In this document: one piece after another, positions 55,701 to 62,582 of the stretch | How positions within the stretch are numbered: position 1 is the first letter of the stretch | Layout: each line of letters opens with the position of its first letter | From: an uncultured Bacteroidaceae bacterium | Lineage (GTDB): Bacteria > Bacteroidota > Bacteroidia > Bacteroidales > Bacteroidaceae | Assembly (NCBI GenBank): GCA_905234735.1 | Contig: CAJOJA010000004.1 | Coordinates: forward strand, 1-64,000 | Direction of reading: 5' to 3' | DNA: 64,000 nucleotides | The notes under the pieces: model-generated | The model's input: the letters and a program-made list of their open reading frames with translations, nothing else | The model's database searches: none | Told to the model about the DNA's origin: nothing | Translations under genes and position numbers: made by a program

Positions 55701-56485
55701 GTGTAGAGGTCAGTGCACTTACGGAAGAGGCTCGCACGGCTTCCGTCACCTTCCTCTCCTCTGTGTCTGCAACCCGTATGGAACAGCCCTTCGACCTCAC
55801 CTATATGCTCGAGAATCCCGATTTCGACAAGGATGCCACCAGCGGCTGGACTTCTACCAACGGGGCTCCGGGCTACGATGCACAGGGGGCTGAATTCTAT
55901 GAGAAGACCTTCAACTACTACCAGGTGCTCGACAATATGCCTTCGGGCAACTACGAACTGCGTGCCAATGCCATCCAGCGCCCCGGCAGTGCTGAAAGCA
56001 TTTTCACTCCCTATAGTAAAGGAACGGCTAAAGTCACGACTTCGCTTTACATTAACAGTAAGTCGGCTGCCATTTGTCACATCTGTGACGACCGTCAGCC
56101 TACTGCCCTTTTCAACGATGGCGGATGGGGCAGTGACAAGAAGTTGAGCGATGGAACCTATATACCAAACTGTATGGTCGGTGCGGAGAAATACTTTGTC
56201 AAGGGACTCTACGACAGTCATGTCGATGCCGCATTGGAACAAGCTGGCAGTTCGCTTCGCATTGGCATCAAGTGTACGAGTGCCCTCGCATATTACTGGA
56301 CCATGTTCGACCACTTCCGGCTTTACTTCTTTGGTGGCTTCAATCCGGATGGCATGGCTCCCATCCAGCCTTCGGAACAGGAGATGGCCTCTAAGCCTGT
56401 TTATGACCTTTTGGGTCGTAAGGTATCTGGTACGCCATCTCCAGGCATATACATCGTTGGCGGAAGGAAGATAGTCCTCAAGTGA
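52790..56485 (+). CDS. Secreted multidomain zincin metalloprotease, frameshifted at its 5' end
   Basis: This open frame of 1231 residues lacks a signal peptide because of the frameshift just upstream. It shows two tandem ~190-residue beta-sandwich modules (AQNIQENTPKAAQTGAW and AQNIQEDTPNVEQTGAW). A helical linker, an Fn3-like domain (GFCWSEQPDP to EVIKFIT), and a zincin domain with HEALHAIGVGQH at residues 660-671 and a Met-turn-like CMMG at 731 follow. A third related sandwich comes next, and a sorting-like tail (VYDLLGRKVSGTPSPGIYIV) closes it. It probably is, or was, a cell-surface protease, exported like type IX cargo. As it stands it may not be exported. Confidence 0.75.
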   Translation: MNAQGNSVFSIKEGNTYMERWTGRGGAVGSGRLAQRLTNLPPGNYELTAAAQNIQENTPKAAQTGAWIFAETPSSFTLKASSEKTTVTVRDTYTVAFNFVSGSVTIGFEAQNASGNWLAVDNFRLTLVGNDLSAELAAAIQNAETAYATATGKENQQLTDAIAHAKVVATKADAVAEEQAAAIVGMDKAIDIYLRANSSEDSPLDMTGRITNPSFETGDFTGWSVTNMGTQNNDIFTLKKGSWYVESWTWRGNTIGDARLSQTLTELPAGRYRLKFAAQNIQEDTPNVEQTGAWLFAGGHTVPVTVRANYTLEFVQVADVMEIGFEAKGATGNWLSLDNFQLEFISDNYDDVKTEFALWIAKAEALVNQRMNSTVQQALADAIAAARTALDTESNIPASASTLEATVAVATTSQEVFGRLANAIAAAQDEIDASAAIQKDDYQAAINAARAVYEATSTTNAQAEAAIAALAEASFAFKILNGMGSGTPPTVVTDTRYIRGCTWAFGRSTVSGSDIIEEGFCWSEQPDPKVTDSRTTEYLNQAGRIYWLRELKPATVYYMRAYAINKDYAVGYGEVIKFITVPKGKIGWWYNNGGDEDTNARLNYVIGTAVDYYWNNLSSIHGMGLSVSYSPGTPTADCSYGGSMRVGASSAYQQVGTIMHEALHAIGVGQHGNWWSGDYRVNGVWLGERVTEALRFWDNSADEVLSGDDMHLWPYGCNGAHEDTHSDNLYCMMGILAQALNEDGLPASGEIGYALPYYAFNYEDGVKYYIKNEDESRGLRSAYLVETGSHTLQWKTMTAEEAALDDAAAWYLSFTPSNQYYQLRNAATGYYMTYSSGIKTVNHTNPTSADNFHLMRGRVNVGGHRGYYIIHPESSANPPVLVANASGKTGTGSFNIANSATTQRWLILTAEEALNFDNGDIEQARAELAELIAQIRKLAETPHSEDVEGADATLGSTLADIETQAEACTKGVEVSALTEEARTASVTFLSSVSATRMEQPFDLTYMLENPDFDKDATSGWTSTNGAPGYDAQGAEFYEKTFNYYQVLDNMPSGNYELRANAIQRPGSAESIFTPYSKGTAKVTTSLYINSKSAAICHICDDRQPTALFNDGGWGSDKKLSDGTYIPNCMVGAEKYFVKGLYDSHVDAALEQAGSSLRIGIKCTSALAYYWTMFDHFRLYFFGGFNPDGMAPIQPSEQEMASKPVYDLLGRKVSGTPSPGIYIVGGRKIVLK

Positions 56486-56491
56486 TTTATT

Positions 56492-56517
56492 CCAGCAGTC
56501 CCGTGGGGCTGCTGGTT
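56492..56517 (+). terminator. Hairpin after the zincin gene
   Basis: CCAGCAG (56492-56498) pairs with CTGCTGG (56509-56515). The T-tract is weak, so termination strength is uncertain. The rest of 56486-56706 is A/T-rich and otherwise empty apart from the next promoter. Confidence 0.55.
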
Positions 56518-56654
56518 CTCGTAGTTGAGGGGTTCATTCTGGTTTCCTCTAAATAAATTTGACTTTCCCCGAAATTCTCAAAAGAGAAAAATCGCGAAAC
56601 GTCATATTTGGCAAAATAATTACATAATTCTTGCTACTCTCATTTTTTTTTTAA

Positions 56655-56662
56655 TAACTTTG
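56655..56662 (+). promoter_or_regulatory. -7 box of the degenerate kinase gene
   Basis: TAACTTTG lies 44 bases before the ATG at 56707, after a run of T. No convincing -33 box is visible. Confidence 0.5.
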
Positions 56663-56706
56663 TATTAATAATGTATTCCTGACTAATTCTAATATTTTAA
56701 CTTGTT

Positions 56707-57534
56707 ATGAAAGCAGCAATTTTGATTATTGTATTTTTATTAATTGCCTTTGGCATTTGTCTCTTGCTAGTTCGACGCCACTACGTCAAACTTTTGTATT
56801 TGGCAACTAAACGTGCTCAGAAGAGCGAGCAGCTGAAGTCGGTGTTTATTGACAATATAAGCCGCACCCTTCGCACGCCGTTGAATGCCATTGTAGGCTC
56901 TTGCAACAAATTACTTGAGGAAAAAGACGTAAACCTGCAACCTGCCCAGACGAGAAAGGCGGTGACGGAAATCTCCGACTACTCGAAAGATCTGCTTGAC
57001 TTTGTACTGCAGCTTCACGATATGTCCAAGTTCGAGGGCATCACTCCGAGTTTCACGTTCATAGAGGTGAACCTTACCGAACTTATGGCATCATATCGGC
57101 GCGAGGCGATGAACTACACCAGGCCCGATGTTGCTGTACGTGTCATCTCGGACCTTTCACCGCATTGCAGGGCTATACTTGACACCAATCTTATGCACCA
57201 GCTGATGATGCATCTGCTGACAAGTGCAGCAAAACACGTTACACATGGCGACATCTTCATCAGATATAACTGTGAGCGCAGGGGACTGAAGGTCGCTGTC
57301 AGCTATACAGGTTTGGATCAATCCGAACTGGCGCAGGGCGACATATATTCGCTGCTTCAGGAGGAAGGTGCCCTGAAAGATTCCAACAAGTCTACCGCAT
57401 TGAGTCTGGCCATCTGCCGCGCTATTATAGATATGTTCGGAGGCGAGTTCCTCATGGATAAGGAAAACGACAAGAAAAACGTTGCCTCGTTCTGGTTCCC
57501 CTGCGAGATGAAAGATATCTATAGGGATTTGTAA
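56707..57534 (+). CDS. Degenerate membrane histidine kinase-like protein
   Basis: This 275-residue protein has one N-terminal membrane segment (residues 3-22), a HisKA-like helical pair and a GHKL-like domain. The H-box reads NISRTLRTPLNAIVG, where active kinases have SHE; the phosphoacceptor histidine is Arg and the next Glu is Thr. The N-box reads MHLLTSAAKH instead of NLLxNAxK, and no DxGxG G1 box is seen. It therefore cannot work as a normal autokinase and is a pseudokinase or scaffold, perhaps in complex with a partner. It converges with the SUMF-type gene. Confidence 0.8.
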   Translation: MKAAILIIVFLLIAFGICLLLVRRHYVKLLYLATKRAQKSEQLKSVFIDNISRTLRTPLNAIVGSCNKLLEEKDVNLQPAQTRKAVTEISDYSKDLLDFVLQLHDMSKFEGITPSFTFIEVNLTELMASYRREAMNYTRPDVAVRVISDLSPHCRAILDTNLMHQLMMHLLTSAAKHVTHGDIFIRYNCERRGLKVAVSYTGLDQSELAQGDIYSLLQEEGALKDSNKSTALSLAICRAIIDMFGGEFLMDKENDKKNVASFWFPCEMKDIYRDL

Positions 57535-57585
57535 TACCTATGGGGATGTGTTAGAATGACATACTTCTCTGCGAAATATAATAAA

Positions 57586-57620
57586 ATCGGGAGACTCGCG
57601 AATATGATGAGTCTCCCGAT
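57586..57620. terminator. Hairpin between convergent genes
   Basis: ATCGGGAGACTC (57586-57597) pairs perfectly with GAGTCTCCCGAT (57609-57620) around an 11-base loop, with A/T-rich flanks. It lies between the kinase-like gene and the convergent SUMF-like gene. Confidence 0.7.
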
Positions 57621-57671
57621 CTTATTTCACAGGATAAGAACCGTGGGGTTCTTCTCTCTGGGCCTCGATTG

Positions 57672-58541
57672 TTAATTTAGAACCAGTCTGAAACCAAGGA
57701 AGAAGTAATTGTCAGTCGGTGTGTAGTCATAGCGATACGCCACACGGCAGTTCGCGTCTTTCTCGGCCCAGCTTCCGCCACGCAGCACGCGGCTCTTGCT
57801 TGTTGTGGGGCCAGTGGGATTATCAACTACACTCTTTGAATAATAGTCTTCGCCATACCAGTCCTGGCACCATTCGTAGACATTGCCGCTCATGTCATAA
57901 ATCCCCAGTTCGTTGGGGGCCTTGGTGGCTACCTCGTGGGTGGTATAGTTGCTGTTTGAGACGTACCATGCCACGTCGTCAAGTTTGTTGCCACCGCTAT
58001 AGGTGTAGCCGTTGCTCTTGTTGCCACCGCGTGCTGCATATTCCCATTCGGCCTCCGTGGGCAGACGGAAGGTCTTCCCCGTCAGTTGGTTCAATTTCGA
58101 GATGAAGTTCTGGCAGTCGTTCCAACTTACTCTCTCCACGGGGAGCTTATCTCCCTTGAAATTACTGGGGACGGAGCCCATCACGGCCTGCCACAATTCC
58201 TGCGTCACTTCGGTCTGGCCGATGGAGAAACTGTTTACCTTGACCTCGTGAACGGGCATTTCGTCATCGTCGCCTATGGTGCTTCCCATCTGGAACGTGC
58301 CTCCCTCGACATGTATCATGCGGAACGAAACACTGTTTACCGTCACCGTCTCTCCTTCGTCGGGATTGGGGCCTGGCTCCTCGCCATATCCATATACACC
58401 TATGCTTAGCACCTCCGATGCCTTGAAATAGACTTTGGTGCCGTCCACCTTGTTTACCACGATACCCTGTGCCGTAGTCTGTAGTGACATGCCGCAGCAC
58501 AGCAGGGCAAGGCAAATGTTCTTGAAAATACTCCTTTTCAT
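57672..58541 (-). CDS. Secreted SUMF/FGE-fold protein, probably non-catalytic
   Basis: This 289-residue protein has a signal peptide (ending TTAQG). A short N-terminal beta-unit (VDGTKVYFKASEVLSI) recalls the repeats of its neighbour. The SUMF1-like fold follows, from HVEGGTFQMGST to GFRLVLN, with RLPTEAEWEYAARGG and GIYDMSGNVYEWCQDW. Formylglycine-generating enzymes need a pair of cysteines near the end. Here GGSWAEKDANCRVAYRY keeps only one, so I infer a binding or structural role. Its start overlaps the upstream gene's stop by four bases, so the two are translated together. Confidence 0.85.
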   Translation of the reverse strand: MKRSIFKNICLALLCCGMSLQTTAQGIVVNKVDGTKVYFKASEVLSIGVYGYGEEPGPNPDEGETVTVNSVSFRMIHVEGGTFQMGSTIGDDDEMPVHEVKVNSFSIGQTEVTQELWQAVMGSVPSNFKGDKLPVERVSWNDCQNFISKLNQLTGKTFRLPTEAEWEYAARGGNKSNGYTYSGGNKLDDVAWYVSNSNYTTHEVATKAPNELGIYDMSGNVYEWCQDWYGEDYYSKSVVDNPTGPTTSKSRVLRGGSWAEKDANCRVAYRYDYTPTDNYFFLGFRLVLN

Positions 58542-59263
58542 CGTTTTTGTATTTTTATTGTTGTTTTTTCGGTCTTAATGATGTAGATTCCGGTGCGGAA
58601 CGAGGCCAACGAAAGCGATAGGTTCCCCTCGGCATCGGCTTTCGTAGCCCGTACCAGCCTTCCGGCTGTGTCATAGATGCGAACTGCACTGTCCGGTGTT
58701 CCGTTGCAAAGGAATAGCATGCCCTCGCGGAATTGTACATTGTCCAGGGCCTTGTGAAGGGGAACGGCCGGTACTTGGTCGACTATAGCTTCGTCCTGTA
58801 AGGTGAAGCGCAGGATGTCGGTAGCCTGGTACTCCATCGTCAGTTTCGTGGTAGTGAGGGTGAACACCGTTTCGCCCAGCGTCACCAGGGGATTATCCTC
58901 CAGGTCGTACCCATGTACCACGCCATTGCGCAGCCATACGAAGAAACGCAGGTTGCCCTGTGGTTCCTCGGGAATAACTTGTTCGAGGGTGAAACGGTCG
59001 AACTCCTTGATAGCGATGTCAAACGTGACTTTGTCGGTGGTGAAACGTATGTATTCGCCGACAAGACTGAAATGGGGATGGTCGGAAGAGAGATAGCCCG
59101 TCTTGATGCCCGCCTTCGTCCATAGGCAGAGTTGGTATTGGGGTATGCTCCCCTCGGAGTCCGTTGCCTCCAGGGCATTTACGGAGAGCGGTAACGCGAA
59201 GGATGTAATAACCCCTATCCATAAATAGCAGAGCGGTATAAATGTTGTTAACCTTTTCATCAA
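58538..59263 (-). CDS. Secreted protein with two repeat units and a type-IX-like sorting tail
   Basis: I know no function for this 241-residue protein. A signal peptide (ending SVNA) is followed by two similar units of ~60 residues, one starting LCLWTKAGIKTGY and ending EFDRFTL, the other starting FFVWLRNGVVHGY and ending DILRFTL. The C-terminus VRIYDTAGRLVRATKADAEG and GIYIIKTEKTTIKI is a type-A-like sorting domain of the type IX system. It has a full promoter (59293-59323) and is coupled to the SUMF-type gene. Confidence 0.78.
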   Translation of the reverse strand: MMKRLTTFIPLCYLWIGVITSFALPLSVNALEATDSEGSIPQYQLCLWTKAGIKTGYLSSDHPHFSLVGEYIRFTTDKVTFDIAIKEFDRFTLEQVIPEEPQGNLRFFVWLRNGVVHGYDLEDNPLVTLGETVFTLTTTKLTMEYQATDILRFTLQDEAIVDQVPAVPLHKALDNVQFREGMLFLCNGTPDSAVRIYDTAGRLVRATKADAEGNLSLSLASFRTGIYIIKTEKTTIKIQKR

Positions 59264-59292
59264 TTTGAATTAATTTTTCTTAGACTATAACA

Positions 59293-59323
59293 CAAAGTTA
59301 GGAATAAAAAATAAGTATCCAAA
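59293..59323 (-). promoter_or_regulatory. Promoter of the sorting-tail/SUMF operon
   Basis: On the minus strand TTTG (59323-59320) and TAACTTTG (59300-59293) are 19 bp apart, a full match to the Bacteroidetes promoter; the ATG is 30 bases downstream at 59263. Confidence 0.7.
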
Positions 59324-59349
59324 ATCTTTTGACTATTTTTTGTATGCAA

Positions 59350-59390
59350 AAAAAACAAGGGGACTGTGTCGGATGCGTGACACAGCCCCC
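59350..59390 (-). terminator. Terminator of the LruC lipoprotein gene
   Basis: Read on the minus strand, GGGGGCTGTGTC pairs with GACACAGTCCCC and is followed by TTGTTTTTTTT. It ends the gene at 59414 and isolates the next operon. Confidence 0.85.
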
Positions 59391-59413
59391 TATGCAGGTA
59401 AAGTGTATTAGAC

Positions 59414-61555
59414 TTATTCGTTTTGCGGATGCAAATACCAGTCGGCATTCTTCTTTCCCTTGCTCTTTGACCATTCGATAAACTCGGGGAAGAACGTGTC
59501 GATGGGCTTGGACTCGTTATCACGCTTCAGGATGTTGTCGGTGAAATAATCTATCCTTGCATTAGCCATATAGAAGGCAAAGGGATAGTCCTCAGAACTA
59601 ATATAGTATCTCTTGGCATTGACGTTCGATGCGTCGCTGCCTTTTCCGAAGTAGCTCTTGTCCATTTTGCTGGTAGGAGCCTCGTAAGGGATGTGCACTT
59701 CCCATCGGCTTTCCTTGCCATCCTTTATCTCGTCACGATACAAGAAGGGTTGAATGCTTGCAATATTCTCTATGCTTTGAGGGGTGCTATAGGTGAGTTC
59801 AAAGATATACGTGCTTCCCAGTTCACCCGTAATGTTGGAAGTCAGGTAGTATGCTTCGCCATCATAGTCGAATTGGGCAGCAGAGGCGGTATTGTTTTTG
59901 GCTGCCTTCTTCATTTCAATGGTGGTCGGTTTTGTCTTGAATACCAGTCGGGCGGCCAGTCCACTGACGTCACTCACAAAGTTCTGGTATGTGGTGAGGC
60001 TGATAGTCTGTTTGCTGATTTTGCCACCAGTGAAAGTCAATTCCTGAGTGTAATCCAACATGACGTCGTTCATGTCGTAGTCGGCTTTTTGGGGCCAACG
60101 GTCTTCAAATGCATATACGCCAGATATTGTGGTTTTGTCTTTTTCCACATCATTTAAACCCAAAAAGACGTTGGCAGGGTTAAGTGAGAAAATCAAGTCG
60201 TTATAGTCTGTGTCGTCACATGCATCCTCGAACGCCATGATACAATATTTGGTGTTGTCTGAAGCTGTGTACGAAAACATTGCGGTACGGGCTTCGCCGT
60301 TTGGATTGGGTTTCTTGAAGGTTTTTCCTGAGAAAGGCTCTGCAAATGACATGCCTTCGGTAGAAGATACCCAAATATTCTGTGCGGTTTTATACGTTTT
60401 TGTGCAAAATTCATCGCCCATCATCCCCCAACCATTCGTCCTCATGAGAAAGCCAATCTTGGTTCCTTTAGGAAATTTTGTAGTTGCGCCGGAGTAGTCA
60501 TTATTAGCGATATTAGGATAGTACATCAACTGAATGACATCACCACGTATCATTCCTATATTTCCCTTATAAGTAGTTTGTTTGCTGTTGTCGTCACCAT
60601 ATCTTTTGCCATCTTGTGTATTGGGGAATAGCATTATGGGGTTCAGGTCCATGCGGTCAGTTGGCTTAGTACCCTCGGTATAGTAGTAATAGGCGAGTGA
60701 ACTGTTCCAACACGTAAAACTACCCAATGCCGTGATGGTGACTTCAGATTCCTCTTTGAGTGTAACGTCAGCAGAGGTGCGATAGTGTGAATTATCGATG
60801 CCAGTATTATTTGGAAGAATATTACATACCTCATTATACATGTCATCAACCTCTTTCTGAGAGAGCACCAGCCCCGGTGTTGTAACCTTTGTCTTGTCCA
60901 GCAAATAGTCAACAGGGTGACCGCTGGCAGTGTTCCAATGACCTAATGGCGTATGCCACGTATTATAAACCTGCGTACTTGTTGCATTTCCACTAGAGTT
61001 CACTTTGTAGCCTGTGCTTATCAGTTTACCTAACTCGTTGGTCGGTTCTCCCTCCCAAGTGGCGCGTGTGGCGCGTGTCGGATAATAAATATCCATGGTT
61101 GTTCCGTCATTTTTTACCACAACCTTAGCCTCATTATTGACCACTTCAACAATGGAATGATCAAAGCCAATGGCAAGATTACCTGTCACGATGTGCAATA
61201 CCTTGGCATAGGATGGCAAAGTGAGGGTTTGGTCGAACTTGCCGTTATCGTCGGTATAGAGTTCGATAAGGGGCTTAATGTTTTCGTTCAAGTGCTCGTA
61301 ATCTGTGTTTTTGCCAACTATGGGGTTGGTGGCATAAACACTGAATTTCACAGGACCAAGGGTTTCAAAGTCGGAGTAGTCCACAATCAGGTCTACTTCC
61401 TGAGTGGTGGAGAAATCGAACATGTTGCCTTCCTTCTGTGTGGCTGTCTGGTTCTTGTCCGAGAAAAAATCATCGGTGTCTTTGCATGATGATGCCATGA
61501 AAAGAATACATGCAAATGTGCATGCTCTCGCCAGGAATGTAGCGGGATTTGTCAT
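59414..61555 (-). CDS. LruC-domain lipoprotein
   Basis: This 713-residue lipoprotein has its lipobox ending FMASSC (then KDTDDFFSD, a strong surface-export signal). The C-terminal half carries the LruC/DUF4842 domain, seen as FEDACDDTDYNDLIFSLN and EDRWPQKADYDMNDVMLDY, both acidic calcium-like loops. The N-terminal ~200 residues are a beta-domain (VDLIVDYSDFETLGPVKFSV). LruC-domain proteins are surface proteins of Bacteroidetes with unknown function. A full promoter precedes it and a strong terminator follows, so it is a single-gene unit. Confidence 0.85.
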   Translation of the reverse strand: MTNPATFLARACTFACILFMASSCKDTDDFFSDKNQTATQKEGNMFDFSTTQEVDLIVDYSDFETLGPVKFSVYATNPIVGKNTDYEHLNENIKPLIELYTDDNGKFDQTLTLPSYAKVLHIVTGNLAIGFDHSIVEVVNNEAKVVVKNDGTTMDIYYPTRATRATWEGEPTNELGKLISTGYKVNSSGNATSTQVYNTWHTPLGHWNTASGHPVDYLLDKTKVTTPGLVLSQKEVDDMYNEVCNILPNNTGIDNSHYRTSADVTLKEESEVTITALGSFTCWNSSLAYYYYTEGTKPTDRMDLNPIMLFPNTQDGKRYGDDNSKQTTYKGNIGMIRGDVIQLMYYPNIANNDYSGATTKFPKGTKIGFLMRTNGWGMMGDEFCTKTYKTAQNIWVSSTEGMSFAEPFSGKTFKKPNPNGEARTAMFSYTASDNTKYCIMAFEDACDDTDYNDLIFSLNPANVFLGLNDVEKDKTTISGVYAFEDRWPQKADYDMNDVMLDYTQELTFTGGKISKQTISLTTYQNFVSDVSGLAARLVFKTKPTTIEMKKAAKNNTASAAQFDYDGEAYYLTSNITGELGSTYIFELTYSTPQSIENIASIQPFLYRDEIKDGKESRWEVHIPYEAPTSKMDKSYFGKGSDASNVNAKRYYISSEDYPFAFYMANARIDYFTDNILKRDNESKPIDTFFPEFIEWSKSKGKKNADWYLHPQNE

Positions 61556-61585
61556 AGTTTTAGTTAATTATTGGTTATCTGGTTG

Positions 61586-61617
61586 CAAAAATAAGGAATA
61601 GTTTCCATTTTTCCAAA
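61586..61617 (-). promoter_or_regulatory. Promoter of the LruC lipoprotein gene
   Basis: On the minus strand TTTG (61617-61614) and TATTTTTG (61593-61586) are 20 bp apart; the ATG at 61555 is 30 bases further on. Confidence 0.7.
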
Positions 61618-61680
61618 TATAATATTCATTTTTTTAATAGGAAAAGCATTGCATTGCCGGCTTAATCCGATGCACTCCCT

Positions 61681-61869
61681 TCACTCTACGTATCCAGTGT
61701 TCTGGCTTATAGCACCTTTGGTAAAGCGGACTTCATAGTCGGGCACGGGCAGGTTCCATCGGTTCTTGGCAATGGCACCCAGCCGAAGGTCACCCAATAG
61801 GTTGTCTGTTCGCATCAAATCCCATCGATACTGCCCCTCGTAGGCCAGTTCCAGACGGCGTTCTCTCAG
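61681..61869 (-). pseudogene. 3' remnant of a SusD/RagB-family gene
   Basis: The minus strand reads 62 codons without interruption up to a TGA: LRERRLELAYEGQYRWDLMR, then LGDLRLGAIAKNRWNLPVP and the end SQNTGYVE. The ERRLELAYEGQYRWDLMR segment is a hallmark of the C-terminal region of SusD-type nutrient-binding lipoproteins. The codon six bases upstream is an in-frame stop (TAA), and no N-terminal or middle part is present. It is a truncated relic of about 500 residues. Confidence 0.8.
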
Positions 61870-61896
61870 TATTTAATGAGTTGATAAATATTCCGA

Positions 61897-62553
61897 TTAT
61901 AGTGTGAATTCGATGCCGACAATGAATCGCGGGTGCTTTTCCAGGAACTTGTCGCCCCAGACATAGAAGCTCCATTTCCTGAACGTATAGTAGAGGCCTG
62001 CGGTAATGTTGATTTTCTGGTCAAACAGCCAGGAGTGATTGATACCTGCCATGGGGGTGATGGAATGGCCTTCTTTTTTGAAGGGGACCGTATAGCCCAG
62101 ATACTCGTAGTTGTAGAAGGTGTTGTCTGCTCCGTTCTTTACGACCCACCACGTGTTGGAACACCAGAAGAGGCGGCCGTCTCTCGTGAGAGCACCGTTT
62201 GTGTAGAGTGCGTTTGTAAGGTACGAGAACCGGAAACTGTCGTTCAGGTTGAATGAAGGCGTAATCTGTGCACCGATGTTAATCCATTTGTTGATAGTCC
62301 GACCATAGCGGACGAGTGCACCCCAGTAGGCACAGTGCGGACCCGTATAGAGATCGATGCCTGTGGCAAAGTCTGCTCCTAGTCCGTATTGGAAGGTGGT
62401 GTAAGTCTCCAGGTGATTGATGCCAGGTCGGCATTTCACCGACGAGTAGCCATACATCTTGTTCTTGTCGGTGACACCTGCGAAATAAGGCAGCTGGGCA
62501 AAGGCGTGAACGGAGAACAACAGCCCCACTGCGATGACTACATAATGCTTCAT
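61897..62553 (-). CDS. Putative outer-membrane beta-barrel protein
   Basis: I do not recognise a family. The 218-residue protein has a signal peptide (MKHYVVIAVGLLFSVHAFAQ), repeated amphipathic strands with many Tyr and Trp, and an end in FIVGIEFTL, with a terminal hydrophobic residue as in small outer-membrane barrels. The start at 62553 gives the best signal peptide; an in-frame ATG at 62586 overlaps the kinase stop as ATGA. The gene is therefore co-translated with the sensor kinase, perhaps as its envelope partner. The SusD remnant lies just behind it. Confidence 0.7.
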   Translation of the reverse strand: MKHYVVIAVGLLFSVHAFAQLPYFAGVTDKNKMYGYSSVKCRPGINHLETYTTFQYGLGADFATGIDLYTGPHCAYWGALVRYGRTINKWINIGAQITPSFNLNDSFRFSYLTNALYTNGALTRDGRLFWCSNTWWVVKNGADNTFYNYEYLGYTVPFKKEGHSITPMAGINHSWLFDQKINITAGLYYTFRKWSFYVWGDKFLEKHPRFIVGIEFTL

Positions 62554-62582
62554 GGCTTTTTTCAATGTGAATATCAAAATGC

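Noticed and set aside
61790..61975. A 61-codon minus-strand frame over the SusD remnant
   Set aside because: The reading frame with SusD signature residues is a different one; this frame has no recognisable content.
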